Shown here: piece after piece, positions 34,247-45,384 of the stretch
Layout of the letters: every line of letters begins with the position of its first letter
How positions within the stretch are numbered: position 1 is the first letter of the stretch
NCBI GenBank assembly: GCA_965153355.1
Contig: OZ231128.1
Span: 930,001 to 994,000 of the forward strand
Origin: Flaccisagitta enflata
Taxonomy: Eukaryota > Chaetognatha > Sagittoidea > Aphragmophora
Length of the DNA stretch: 64,000 bases
Direction: 5' to 3'
Translations under genes and position numbers: made by a program
Notes under the pieces: generated by a model
The model's database searches: none
The model's input: the letters and a program-made list of their open reading frames with translations, nothing else
What the model was told of the DNA's origin: nothing

Positions 34247-35506
34247 TTGCACTTGTTGTTTAATGCATTTTTGCAACATTCATTCGTTCCTATGGATTTT
34301 CTGAAGGGAACAATATCGCCTGTTATTAAAGATAGTTCAGGGGATTTACATTCCACTAATAACTATCGTGGGGTTACACTGAGTAGCGTTTTTGCACAGA
34401 TGTTCGAGAATGCATTACGGTTGAAATTTGGTAGATACTTGTCTAGTCATGACTTACAATTCGGCTTTAAACCAAAGCATAGTGTAAGTCATGCAGTTTT
34501 AACTCTTAAATCTTGCGTTGATTACTACACACAACGGGATTCAAATGTCTATGTTGCATTTTTGGATTTTTCCAAAGCTTTTGACACGATCTCTCATAGT
34601 GGGCTCTTTCTTAAATTGATTGATCGAAAGGTCCCACTTTGCTTTTTAATGGTAATTATGTTCTGGTATCTGAATATGGAGTACGATGTGAAATGGGCAA
34701 AGGCGCGGTCCAAATCTTTCCCGGTTCTGTGTGGTTCGAAACAGGGTGGGATTCTCTCGCCCGATTTTTTCGCAATCTATATAAATGACCTGATCATTAT
34801 ACTAAAAGATATGGGTATTGGATGTCACATACTAGATATCTTCATAGCATGCCTTTTATTTGCAGACGACATGTCGTTGATTGCGCCAACTCGAGATGCC
34901 TTGCAACAACTAATCAATGTATGTGCCGCCTATTGTTTGCAATTCTGTTTGAAATTTAATGTCGCAAAAACAAAGGTAATGGTATTTGGTAAGATGAGTA
35001 AACTTACGTCATCACTGGCAAAAATAACCATAAATGAGGAAACTGTTGAATACGTTGATTCGTGTAGATATTTAGGTTTCCATCTAATATCAAATGATAG
35101 TTTCAGATTTTCGCTCGTTGAAGACTTACGCGGTTTTTTTGGGAGCGTAAACTCAATCCTTTCAAGTGTCCGGAAACCGAAGGAGAATGTGTTGATGCAG
35201 CTACTTTACGCTAATTGTGTGCCTAAACTGACTTTTGGTTCTGAAGTAAAAGTTCCTAATAGTTCACAAATGAATCAATTTAATGTGTCTTTAAATACAG
35301 CTGTACGTCGTATTTTTGGATTTCGTCAGTGGCAAAGTATCCGACAGATAAGAGAGTTTTATGGTTACAATTGTATTGCAACAATGTATGAAAAGTCAAA
35401 GAAACGTTTTCATAAGGGTATGATGTCTCATGATAATGAGATTCTGAGGTTTTTGGCGGCCCTTCATCAAGAGGATGAGGCGCGCAAACGTGACCTTACG
35501 CCATAA
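34247..35506 (+). CDS. Non-LTR reverse transcriptase, undamaged frame, 5'-truncated element
   Basis: This is a 419-codon frame without stops or frameshifts; an in-frame TAA just upstream and the absence of an endonuclease mark 5' truncation. RT blocks appear in order: the FLKGTISPVIK region, NNYRGVTLSSVFAQMFE, LQFGFKPKHSVSHA, the first catalytic block AFLDFSKAFDTISHS, GSKQGGILSPDFFAIYINDL, and FADDMSLIAPT with both catalytic Asp residues. A C-terminal region follows that contains YLGFHLISND and RRIFGFR. The style is CR1/L2/Rex-like, which is inference. The enzyme would copy LINE RNA at nicked target DNA, but without its endonuclease and ORF1 this copy cannot move alone. The numbering from 34247 uses the open frame, not a proven start codon. 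Confidence 0.8.
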   Translation: MHLLFNAFLQHSFVPMDFLKGTISPVIKDSSGDLHSTNNYRGVTLSSVFAQMFENALRLKFGRYLSSHDLQFGFKPKHSVSHAVLTLKSCVDYYTQRDSNVYVAFLDFSKAFDTISHSGLFLKLIDRKVPLCFLMVIMFWYLNMEYDVKWAKARSKSFPVLCGSKQGGILSPDFFAIYINDLIIILKDMGIGCHILDIFIACLLFADDMSLIAPTRDALQQLINVCAAYCLQFCLKFNVAKTKVMVFGKMSKLTSSLAKITINEETVEYVDSCRYLGFHLISNDSFRFSLVEDLRGFFGSVNSILSSVRKPKENVLMQLLYANCVPKLTFGSEVKVPNSSQMNQFNVSLNTAVRRIFGFRQWQSIRQIREFYGYNCIATMYEKSKKRFHKGMMSHDNEILRFLAALHQEDEARKRDLTP

Positions 35507-35650
35507 ACTTTACTTTGATTAATTGACGTTTACATTACTCATGTAGTAGACTTAGTGCTTTGAACTCGAATTGTGATTGATGTTTGGATGGTCGCATTTA
35601 ATGTTGACGAAAATAGACGCAAATTGAAAATTGAATTGAAATTGAATTCA
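35507..35650 (+). repeat. LINE 3' end with (ATTGAA)n tail
   Basis: The untranslated end of the LINE closes with AATTGAATTGAAATTGAATT at about 35630-35650, a short tandem tail typical of CR1/L2-like elements. It abuts the next short element. Confidence 0.6.
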
Positions 35651-35674
35651 TATATCTTAAAAATTTATAAGAGA

Positions 35675-35873
35675 TTTTAGTCGCGTGCACGCGACTCTAC
35701 AACCCGCTTTGTCCGTTGGTTGGTTGGTTGGTCGGTTGGTTGGTCACACTTTGCTTTTTTTTATGATTTTATTTCTTTGACCTAACTGCTCCTGCCCAAA
35801 TGGTCTGGTGACCTCAAATATGGCCCCTGCCCACCCGCATGCAACATCGATAGCCGTGTATCCGGCCTTGTTT
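35675..35873 (-). mobile_element. HINE-like short element, copy 5
   Basis: This is a near-complete copy. From the left it has TTTTAGTCGCGTGCACGCGACT, ACAACCCGCTTTGTCCG, a (TTGG)n block, 'tttgacctaactgctcctgcc', 'ggtctggtgacctcaaatat', CCCACCCGCATGC and the end GTGTATCCGGCCTTGT. It lies directly after the LINE tail. Confidence 0.7.
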
Positions 35874-36578
35874 TCTTGCCTTCAAAGATGCAAACTTTAT
35901 CATCATGTCTTCTACCTTTACTTCTTCCCTACCATCTTGCTCAAAAATATCGTCTCAGTAAAACAAAATTGTTATCTATTGTTGTTATTTCTTATACTAA
36001 ATTATATTTTTTCTTATAAACATTAAATGTAAGTTCTTATGTTATGACATATCCTTTGTATTCATTTGGGAAGACGTAAAATAAAGATTTGAATATAACT
36101 CTGTAGGAGGAGTTCTTTTAACTTTTTAGTAATTTTTTTTCAGCACTTTCACACCTTTGTATGTTCATTTTGATATAAGATTCAAATGGATTGAACTAGA
36201 AAAATCTGCTTGGCGGCATTTGACAGCTCTTACGAAGCTCTTTCTAATGGTCACTGATTTTCATATGATTTTATAATGATAAGCCATGAAAAAGTAAGGA
36301 TAAATAGGTCATTATTGATCTTCTTGTTTTTACCATATTTTTTGCCTTTTGTAGCTTTGAAGATTTTCACTCTTTTCGTTCTAAAATCTAAACGAATCAA
36401 GCTACTGAACTTGGTTTAGCGGCATTTTAAAGAATTTTTTTTGCTCTTTCTTATGGTCACAGATTTTGATATATTATTTTCAGTTGTCTGGTCACAAATT
36501 AGCCATATAGGTGAGACGATATTTTTGAGCAAGATGGTAAGCTCATGGTCAGTACTCAAAAGAGCTCTTAAAAGAAAA
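35874..36578. other. AT-rich stretch with degenerate satellite-like units
   Basis: Blocks such as 'ctctttctaatggtcactgat' and 'tctaaacgaatcaagctac' occur twice and are related to the units at 44170-47110. No gene is supported. Confidence 0.45.
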
Positions 36579-36596
36579 TTTCTTCTTCTTCTTCTC

Positions 36597-36627
<31 letters not shown>

Positions 36628-36654
36628 TTCTTCTTCTTCTTCTTCTTCTTCTTC

Positions 36655-36686
<32 letters not shown>

Positions 36687-36735
36687 CTTCTTCTTCTTCT
36701 TCTTCTTCTACTTTTACTTCTTCTTCTTCTTCTCC
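36579..36735. repeat. (TTC)n microsatellite
   Basis: About 50 TTC units with a few CTC, TAC and TTT interruptions, followed by a further 100 bp of pyrimidine-rich sequence. Confidence 0.9.
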
Positions 36736-36889
36736 TCCTATGTTCTTTCCTTTCTTTTTTTCTCTTTCTCCTCTTTTTTCCTTTTTTTCCCTTTTACTCC
36801 TTTTCCCCTTCTTTCCCCCTCAGGGCGCGAGACCCCTAAAACGGCGAGGCCCCTGGGCTAAGCCCATTTAGCCCTTAGGTTGATCCAGG

Positions 36890-36936
36890 CCAGAGCCTAG
36901 GTCATTGGCCCCTTTGAGGCCGCTGCCCAAAAAGGA
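36890..36936 (-). repeat. Right-end fragment of the GC-rich dispersed repeat
   Basis: 'aggtcattggcccctttgag' is followed by GCCGCTGCCCAAAAAGG, equal in layout to 10112-10145 and 22870-22898. Confidence 0.6.
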
Positions 36937-37030
36937 AGTTGTGGCATTGGGGGCATGCCCAATATGATGCATTTCTATGAACAATGAGGGCCTAGCTCCT
37001 GCTGGCAATGCTTCAATGTTTGTTAAAAAG

Positions 37031-37500
37031 TTAATAAACAATTAGATGGAGGTGAAAATTTCTTTTTTGGGTCATAGAAAGATTTGCATTTGTGAACAGT
37101 TTACTTTTTACGTCTTCTTTGAGATTAAAAAAAGTTTGGGCCATATTTCCCAATTCCCTATACCGAGGAGAACTTTTACTGCCCCCCCCTTTTAGAGGGT
37201 GTGAGACATTACCAAAACAAAGGCCAAATTTTTGATTGTTCACCTTGCTTTCTCTGCTACTTCTTGACAAATAGGTAAAAAACCTTTGGGCTGGTCTTGT
37301 TTGAAAGATACTAGTAGTAGAACATGAAATGAGGCTAGATAGCCTAAAAGGGTCCCTGGAGGGCCCTCCAGGGGTCCACAAAGGGCCCCCAAAGGACAAA
37401 AATAGCTAAAAATGACCAAAATAATGAGTTTTGTGGTGGTTTTCTCTCAAATGTTATTGGCGAGGAAAATTTTTTGTAGAGATACTGTCGCCTGGTAAAG
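37031..37500 (-). repeat. Dispersed repeat, inverted relative to 41450-41890
   Basis: Shared blocks with the reverse complement of 41450-41890 are 'ttccctataccgagga', 'ccccccttttagagggt', 'ggtcttgtttgaaaga', 'ctccaggggtcc' and 'ctctcaaatgttat'. Fragments of the same family lie at 38420-38600 and 40920-41300. There is no protein-like frame and the element type is unknown. Confidence 0.6.
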
Positions 37501-37941
37501 GAAAACAAAATATCTACAGGGCCTCACACTCGCCACATTTATATGTATTTGTGTATTGGAATCAAATTGTCGGTTTTTGGACTGAAGTCAATTTAGTCAC
37601 TGATTGTTCGCTCAATTTGTAGAAAGGGCATTTTTCTAAGGATGAAACGTCGCCCTGATAGTCGAATGTAGACTGATAGTGGTAAGGATTCATATTGAGT
37701 TAATGTGCATTGGAGCATGAATAGGAATGACAAAAGACTGAGGTGAGAAGGCAAAAAAAGTACAAAATTCTTTCATTTGCATCGTCCTTTATCTAAAAGA
37801 GGTCATAGCTGTCTGTTGGTTGGTCGGTCTGTCTGTTGGTCGGTCACGCACATGTTAAAACCACGCACAACTGCCAATTTTTACATCTTTCATTCTGTCT
37901 GTCACCTCTCTTTTCTCCACACATTCTTTTCAATTTCGTTG

Positions 37942-38092
37942 TCATTCATTCATTCATTCATTCATTCATTCATTCATTCATTCATTCATTCATTCATTCA
38001 TTCATTTATTCATTCATTCATTCATTCATTCATTTATTCATTCATTCATTCATGCATTCATTCATTCATTCATTCAGTCAGTCATTCCCTTA
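37942..38092. repeat. (ATTC)n microsatellite
   Basis: About 37 tetranucleotide units with occasional ATTT, ATGC and AGTC variants. Confidence 0.9.
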
Positions 38093-38827
38093 TTCTTAAT
38101 CATCGAGGCCATAATGTGACCTTGTTTCAGTTGCGCCACCGTCAAAATGTTTTAGATTCTGTCCATGCAAACGGAAAATGTAAAAAAGAGAAAGAAAAAA
38201 AATCTGACCACAAATATCATCTTCAATTCAATTTCTGTGGTATGCGACATTCATAGACTTCAGTTTAAACAACGCGGACCGACTAAGGCAACAAAATTCT
38301 CATTCTAATACGTCATATGGTGAGCGTCGCCTCCCAATGACCCTGAAATATTAGAATTGGCAAAATTGATGAAAATCTTATTATTTTTGCAATTTTTGTT
38401 TTCTTTAACAATGAGGGTCCTGAATGTCTTTTCAGCTACCCTCATCTAGTGCAGCAGGACTAGATAAGAATAGTAGAATAGGAGCCCTTTTAGGGGATGC
38501 AAGGCATTATCAAAATGAAAGCCAAATCCCGATTTGTGGTGGTTTTTTCTCAAATGTTATTGGGGAGGTAGAGATACTGTCACCTAGTGTAACAAACAGA
38601 GTTGGCAAAAAGTTTCACACTAAGCATGTTGCCTAAAACTATTTTTTCTAAGAGTGTTGAGCTAAAATTTGAACCAGAGTATCTCAGTTGGTCATACTAA
38701 AAGTGGAAATCAAGAACAGCTGATACAATTTTCATACATGGTCATGATATACATTTTAAGAAAAAAAAATGAGATTTTGACAGGATTTCATTGGCAGAGC
38801 AGTATTTACTAATAGCAGCCCAATGGC
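38093..38827. other. Stretch with a fragment of the 37031-type repeat
   Basis: 38420-38600 contains 'tcatctagtgcagca', 'ctcaaatgttattggggag' and 'gagatactgtcacct', matching the family at 37031 and 40920. No gene. Confidence 0.45.
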
Positions 38828-38998
38828 AGTAAATGGTCAGCGGCACCCGTGTCCTGCTTGAGTAGTGTGTGATTTAAGTTGAGGGGGAGCAGGGCAGTGG
38901 TCCCAAAGGGGATGAAGTCCTGTAGAACACAGGGGAAATCCATCCATCTATCCATCCGTCTGTCCGTCCATCCATCCGTCCGTCCATCCGTCTGTCCT
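38828..38998 (+). repeat. GC-rich dispersed repeat followed by CCATCCGTC array
   Basis: GGTCAGCGGCACCCGTGTCC, GAGCAGGGCAGTGGTCCC and GTCCTGTAGAACACAGGGG appear in the usual order; the short-tandem array (CCATCCGTC)n starts right after the last box. Confidence 0.65.
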
Positions 38999-39077
38999 CT
39001 TTGGCCCCTTGATGGATTGTTTGAGAGAAAATGCATCAGGGAGAGATGGTCATGTCAGGCAGGAAATATTTCACTTG

Positions 39078-39277
39078 AAACAAGGCCGGATACACGGCTA
39101 CCCCAGTCGCGTGTGGGTGGGCAGGGGCCGTAATTGAGGTCAACAGATCATTTGGGCAGGAGCAGTGAAGCCAAAAATCCCAAAAACCCCGAAAAAGTAA
39201 AGTGTGACGGACGGACGGACCAACGGATGGACAGACCGACAAAGCGGGGTGTAGAGTCGCGTAGCACGCGACTAAAA
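39078..39277 (+). mobile_element. HINE-like short element, copy 6
   Basis: This is the clearest complete copy at about 200 bp: ACAAGGCCGGATACACGG, then CAGTCGCGTGTGGGTGGGC, 'gcaggagcagtgaagcc', 'aaagtaaagtgtgacgg', a (GGAC)n block, AAAGCGGGGTGTAG, the hairpin AGTCGCGTAGCACGCGACT and AAAA. The flanks (gaA before, Ata after) fit insertion within an AA dinucleotide. Confidence 0.75.
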
Positions 39278-39382
39278 ATAAAATCAATCAATTGAATCTA
39301 GAAAAGAGGTAAATATTTATTCCCAGAGAAAAAGATGTTTGCAACATTCTAGTTATCTCCTTGTTGGTCTAAGAATATACGG

Positions 39383-39757
39383 GGATGCTTTATTGCCCAT
39401 GATTGCTGGTTGCCATACAAACACATTTCTGTGTATTTTTGCTGAAATATCAAAATTTTGAGAAATTTTTTAACATATTTTTAATACATTTTTTAATACA
39501 TTTTCTAATATCAAATTTGCTACCACTTTCCCAGAGTATGTTCTGTAAGAATGTCGCCTGTTTAGCGGTTGCAAGGGATTGTCACATATGGAATTATGGA
39601 TTAACTCCCTAGCAACAGCCAAACGAGCGACATTCTTACAGAACATACTGTGGGAAAGTTGAAGCAAATTTTCCCTAAAAAACTCTTTGACATTTTAGCA
39701 CAAATACATGGAAATGTGTTTCCATGGCAACCAGCTATCATGGGGAACTAAGCATCC
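39383..39757. mobile_element. Foldback element, ~375 bp
   Basis: The left 'ggatgctttattgcccatga' and 'tgctggttgccat' pair with the right end in reverse complement, and the inner block 'gtatgttctgtaagaatgtc' pairs across a centre near 39585. No target duplication was fixed. No coding capacity. Confidence 0.6.
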
Positions 39758-40919
39758 TTTAATTAGTCTATAATCCAAATATCGCTCCCCTGCCTTAATT
39801 AATCTTTCAATAATGCTTGCCCCTGTTATCTCAAGTCTAGACAAGATCTACTGTATAAAAATAAACTAATTTTCAATACCGAGAATTAGTTTGAGAGAAT
39901 TTTCTAGTTCTAAGTCTCTTTTTGATAGTAATAATAATGAATGCGTAATTTTTTGCACATCCTGTTTGGTGAACAAAATAAAAGTCAGGGGCCCCCCAGT
40001 GACCCATTTAAGGGGCCTTAAAGATCCCCAAAAAGCTTAAAATGGGCAAAAATGACCAGTGAAGTGCCTAGTTATCTGTTCAGCTAACCTCATCTAGTGC
40101 AGCACAGCAGCAGAACTAGATAAGAATCATAGTGAAGGCTAAGCACCCCTGTTGGACTTATCCAGAGGCACCTACTTACTGTTCATTGAATTATTGAATA
40201 ATTGATTCCTACGTCATATACTACATAGCAGGTAGAACAGTATCCCTCACTATACCCATTATCCAAACTAAAATCAATGGAAAAGGGCCTTTTGAACCCT
40301 TACTGACAAGTTAATATGCACACGACTCATAGTTTTCCATACATGATATGATTTAGATAAAGATTCAACAATTCATTAGCTGCTGTCACTCATGTAGACT
40401 TGCAACTTGTAGAATAGACATTGAGTCAGTTAGAGAGTATTGAAATAGGGATTGAGTGAATGAGTCCAAACCTCATCCCCCTACATTTTCACATTCATGT
40501 TCACTTAGGGGTGAACAAAGTTGGTTCTTGATTTTTTTCTCTGCCAGTTGACGAACCACTTGACTTTCTATCTTATGTTGTAAAAATACAGAAAAATTTG
40601 ATCAGCACAGTTGAAAATTGATTTCTAATGATCAAACTTAGCCTTCTGTAACTATCTTTAACGTAATCCTAAAAAGATTTGCGTTTTTCTCCTTTCCTAG
40701 CCCTTAACTTTTATCCGAGCCCCCAACCCTGTTTATTGGAGAAAAAAAAAGACGTTGAAAACAATTGTTTGCCCTTAACTACTTTTGGGAAGCATTTGCT
40801 TTTGTGGTTGATGAGAACGGATGTATTTCAGATTCTTTTTCATGGAAAACTAGGAGTGGTGCATGTATTAACTAGTCAGTGAGGATTCACAAGGCCTTCT
40901 TCTATAAATTTCAATTTGG
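39758..40919. other. AT-rich stretch without recognised genes
   Basis: A short copy of the 'cctcatctagtgcagca' block lies at 40085. Otherwise nothing is supported. Confidence 0.4.
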
Positions 40920-41890
40920 GTATAGATAGTCCCTGAAGGGCCCCTGACCTTTCTTATGTTTCCCTATACCAGGTGTTAATATCTCTATATAAAACTATCT
41001 TCCCCAATAACATTTTAGAAAAAGCAACCACAAAACTCTATTTGGGCCATTTTCAGCTGTTCTGGTCATTTGGGGGCCCTTTGAGGACCCCTGTTTGGCT
41101 ACCTTGCCTGATTTCATGTACTATACTAACACTTAATATCCTTTCAACAAGACTAGCCCCACAGTTTTTTTCCAATTTGTCAGGAAGTAGCAAAGAAAAC
41201 AAGGTGAACAATCATTAATTTGGCTTTAAATTTGGTGGTGCCTTGCACCCCCTAAAAGGGGGGGACACTAGAAGGGGTCCTCAGTCCTAGATTTCATTCT
41301 TATCTAGTACTGCTGCACTAAAAGAGGATTGCTGAAAAGATATTTAGGTCCTTCATTGTCAAGGAAGACAAAAAAATACAAAAATGATAAGATTTGGATC
41401 ATTTTTTCCCATCTTAAGCATTTCAGAGTATATTGGGGGCCCCTTAGATAGGTCCCTTATGGGCCCTTGACGTTTTATTTGGTTTTCCTATACCAGGTAA
41501 CAGTATCTCATAATATGAAATAACATAAAATTTTCCCCCCTGATAACATTAGAGAAGAAACCAGCAAAAAACTCACATTATTTTGGCCATCTTAAGCTAT
41601 TTTGGTCATTTGGGGGCCCTTTGAGGACCCCTGGAGGGCCACCCGGGCACCCTATTAGGCTATGTCGCCCTATTTCATGTTCATCTACCTAATATCTTTC
41701 AAACAAGACCAGCTTCAAGGTTTTTTACGAAGAAGCAGAGTAAACAAGGTGAATAATCACAAATTTGGCCTTTGTTTTGGTAATGTCTCATACCCTCTAA
41801 AAGGGGGGGGGGGCAGTAAAAGTGCTCCTCGGTATAGGGAATAAGGAAATATGGCCCAAACTTTTTTTAGTCTCCAAAGTTTCTAAATAT
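40920..41890 (+). repeat. Two tandem copies of the 37031-type dispersed repeat
   Basis: Both 40920-41300 and 41450-41890 contain, in order, 'ttcctataccaggt', 'tttgggggccctttgaggac', 'tgatttcatgt'-like text, 'ctttcaa.caagac' and 'ccctaaaagggggg'. They are head-to-tail, with the second copy inverted relative to the copy at 37031. Confidence 0.6.
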
Positions 41891-42391
41891 TCACTATGCT
41901 CTAGTTCTGAAGCGCCAAATAATTGACATAGAATTCACTTCATTACACAAAAGTTTTTTTGGTAATTTTGGAACTGTGGCATACTATGTGTTTCAAAATG
42001 CAGTTCCCTCCTATGTTACAAATTTGTCTGACGAAATACCTGTTAGTGTTAGAGCTTCACAAATGAAAGGATGGCTGCTAGTTTCACTGACGTCGTCCCA
42101 AGCTGCTTTTTTAATGTTGATCCCATCGCGATTTGTGTCGCAACTATCTATGTTTCCACCTCGATCAGCAATTTCTTTGGCGCTAAATGGAATTTGCCTT
42201 TGAGGAGTGTCCCAGAAGTAATGACTTCCTCCTCCTCCGCTCTTCTCGCATCGAGCGCCAACCCAGTGATACGTACTGCTGAGCTGCGGCTGATCAGGAA
42301 TATTGAAAAGAAACGTTAAAACAGTCTTTTGATGTTAGAGAAAAAAAATTTTACAGATGGGCTAGAGGAAAAGGAGGTAGGCGATGGTATC
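41891..42391. other. Stretch without recognised genes
   Basis: One open frame at 42071-42319 has mixed composition but no motif I recognise, so I do not call it a gene. Confidence 0.4.
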
Positions 42392-42950
42392 AGTAATAGC
42401 AGCCCAAAGGCAGTAGGTGGTGAGCGGTACCCGTGCCCTGCTTGAGCAGCGGTACGGAAGGGGACAAAGTCCTGTAGAACACAGGGGAGGAACTCTGAGG
42501 CCAAAATCTGGTCAAAGAGACCAATCCTTTGGTCTAAAAGGCTTGGATCTGAGGCTCTAAGGCCAGGATTTGGGTCTCTGAGGCCAGGATTTAGGTGTTT
42601 GAGGCCAAAACCTGGGTCTCAGAGGCCAGAATCTAGGTCTCTAATGCTTGGATGTGGGTTTACACTGCGAACCATAAAAAAGATTACAGCTGTTGTCATC
42701 AAATGAAGCCAATATCACAAATGCCACGAATTTTCATCAGTTATTTTAGATTTCAGGATAAAAAAGAAGATAATGGTGTCAAAATTTTTACATGAACTGT
42801 AAATTCTTTAAAGGATATAAACCAGTCGCCCAAGGGCAATATGTGGTCAGCGATACCCATTGCCCAGCTTTGTGTGTATGTGAATGTAGGTGATGGTTAG
42901 CAGGGCAGCGGCCCCAAAGGGGACAACGTCCTATAGAACACAGGGGGACT
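42392..42950. repeat. Two GC-rich dispersed repeat copies around a 21-bp minisatellite
   Basis: The first copy is at 42392-42490 (GAGCGGTACCCGTGCCC ... GTCCTGTAGAACACAGGGG) and the second at 42835-42950 (GGTCAGCGATACCCATTGCCC ... CAGGGCAGCGGCCCCAAAGG). Units like 'aggccaggatttgggtctctg' lie at 42530-42660, related to the minisatellites at 9780 and 22115. Confidence 0.6.
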
Positions 42951-43119
42951 TCTGCTCAATTGAGAGCTCCATTGCATCATTGAATAACATGGAAAATTGA
43001 CAAACAAGTTTGACAGACAAACAATAGATGCGCCCTCGTCGTTACTGGTAGGTTTATTTGCACTGTCACTGAGTAAGTAGTTTACTCTAATAGATGACAT
43101 GAATAGATATTAAGAAAGT

Positions 43120-43794
43120 GGGATATTCATGACCGACGGACCGATGAATCAACGGACCGATGGACCGACGGACCGACGGACCAACTAATGGACAGACCGA
43201 CGGACTGACAGACCAACGGACCGACGGACTGACAGACCAATGGACAAACGGACCAACAGACCGACGGACCGACAGACCGACAGACTGACGGACCCTCTTA
43301 TAGAGATGTGAGGACACATCTAATAATGAGACAGATGGACCCTCTTATAGAGATGCGAGGACGCATCTAATAATGATTGGGGACTGTTGGGAGTGATTCT
43401 GAGTGTATAGGCTGATATTGAGAGAATGCGTGACAGACCTACGGACCTATGGATGGATGAACGGACAGACGGACGGACAGACTGACGGATGGATGGACGG
43501 ACGGACAGACAGACGGACAGACGGACAGACGGATGGAAAGACGGACGGACGGACGGACGGACGGACAGACGGACGGACGGACGGACGGACGGACGGACGG
43601 ACAAATGGACGGACACACCCTCTTATAGAGATGCGAGGACGCATCTAATAATGATTGGGAACTGTTTGGGAGTGATTCTGAGTGTATAGGCTGATATTGA
43701 GAGAATGCGTGATGGACCTATAGACCTATGGACAGACGGACAGACGGATGGACTGACGGACAGACGGACGGACGGACGGACGGACGGACGGACG

Positions 43795-43861
<67 letters not shown>

Positions 43862-44170
43862 GGATGGACGGACGGACGGACGGACACACCGCATCTAATA
43901 ATGATTGGGGACTGTTTGTGAGTGATTCTGAGTGTATAGGCTGATATTGAGAGAATGCATGATGGACCTACGGATCGACGGATGGACAGAGAGACGGACG
44001 GACACACCCTCTTATAGAGATACGAGGTTGCATCTAATATTGATTGGGGACTGTTTGGGAGTGATTCTGAGTGTATAGGCTGATATTGAGAGAATGCATG
44101 ACGGACCTACGGACTTACGGACGGACGGACGGACGGACACACCCTCTTATACATATGCGAGGACGCATCT
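43120..44170. repeat. Higher-order array: hairpin units alternating with GACG/GACC tracts
   Basis: Four to five units share the block ACCCTCTTATAGAGATGCG-AGGA-CGCATCTAATAATG, containing a 7-bp stem (AGATGCG/CGCATCT) with a 4-base loop, then about 85 bp beginning 'attggggactgtttgggagtg' and ending 'gagagaatgcgtgacggacc'. Variable (GGAC)n, (ACAG)n or mixed tracts separate the units at 43126-43310, 43440-43612, 43725-43890, 43975-44010 and 44100-44140. Reading frames here are tetranucleotide artefacts. Confidence 0.75.
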
Positions 44171-45384
44171 AATAATGATTTCTAGCTCAATTCGTTTGGA
44201 CACAGTAGAGAAAAGACTAAAGAGTAATCATTTTCAAGTTTGAAAAGGCGCATTACCAAAATGTGCCTATTTAACTTCAAATGAATATCATTTCCAAACG
44301 ATTAAAGCTAGCCGGCTGGGATTGGTCTAGAATGAAAGACCTTTTAAGTATCTTTCAAACGGTCACTGATCTTTTTTACTTTCTTCTTTTCAAACATGGA
44401 TTTTATAAGAGAGGAAAAAGATCAATCATTTTTGAAATTTGTGTGATGAAAAACTTCTTTCTTTTGTCATTCATGAAAGGTTTAAATCAAGTAAAAAACC
44501 TATCAAAATCCATTACATGGAGAAAGCCCTTCAAGAAATTTGTCATTTGAGCCGTTTCTGGAGTTTCTAGCTCAATTGCTTCAGAAATTACATTAGTTTT
44601 AGTAAAGTTTGTCCTCTCTAAACTATGAAATAAAATATGTTGTTTTCCCACTTAGGTTTTGATACATTTGTTTTCATTCTAACTTAAAATCCAAACGATC
44701 TGAACAAATTCAATGGGACTGGCGGCAAATTTATTTCTAAAAAGCTCATGAATAACAATTTGATTTGTTGAATATAAACTACTACCCGAATTAAAAAAAA
44801 ACGCAAGTTTTTCACATAAAAGCCTGAAATGGACTCTTTTTTTCTTCTAAGTAGCTTTTTACGAGCTGGTTTGGTATATTTGAGTTACTGTGCATCATAA
44901 CCAAGAGATTTAGGCATAAGAATTAAGTTGATGCAGAGAAAAAACCGTGCTAAAGTGACATGTACTTTGCTTATTTTCGCCTTTGATTTTCAATTTGATC
45001 TATAATTATTTCAAAGGTCTTATCACACTGAAATACATGCAATGCCTGATTGCCCGTGGCAGTGCAATTACTCTATCATGTTCACCTCAAAACATCCTTA
45101 TTTTTCCCTCTTACTGCATTTTGAAATTTTGACCCCTGCACCTTCTTTTGAATATAACTTCTAAACAAATGAAGCTACAGATGTGGGATTGCGCTCGAAA
45201 GAAAGCTCTCGAAAAAAGCTTCAATTTGGTCACTGATAAATCATGTCCCAAGTGACCCAAAGGCACAAAAATCACCTATAGAAAAACTTGTGTTTTTTTA
45301 ATTCGCGTAGTATGTAAAACTAGTTGTAACTTTTTTTATGAGTCGCACTGTAGAAGCCGGAACCTAGGTATTAGAAGCCAGAAT
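44171..45384. repeat. Degenerate satellite-like units, no genes
   Basis: Blocks such as 'gattggtctagaatgaaagac', 'tttcaaacggtcactgat' and 'tctagctcaatt.gttt' recur at irregular intervals here and at 46170-47110 and 36100-36560, pointing to an old diverged repeat with an approximately 120-190-bp period. Confidence 0.4.

Noticed and set aside
42071-42319. Possible short exon
   Set aside because: Mixed composition but no motif, no splice-site support and repeat sequence on both sides.
43120-44170. CRISPR-like array of repeats and spacers
   Set aside because: Spacers are simple tetranucleotide tracts of variable length and the setting is an animal genome, so this is a higher-order tandem array.
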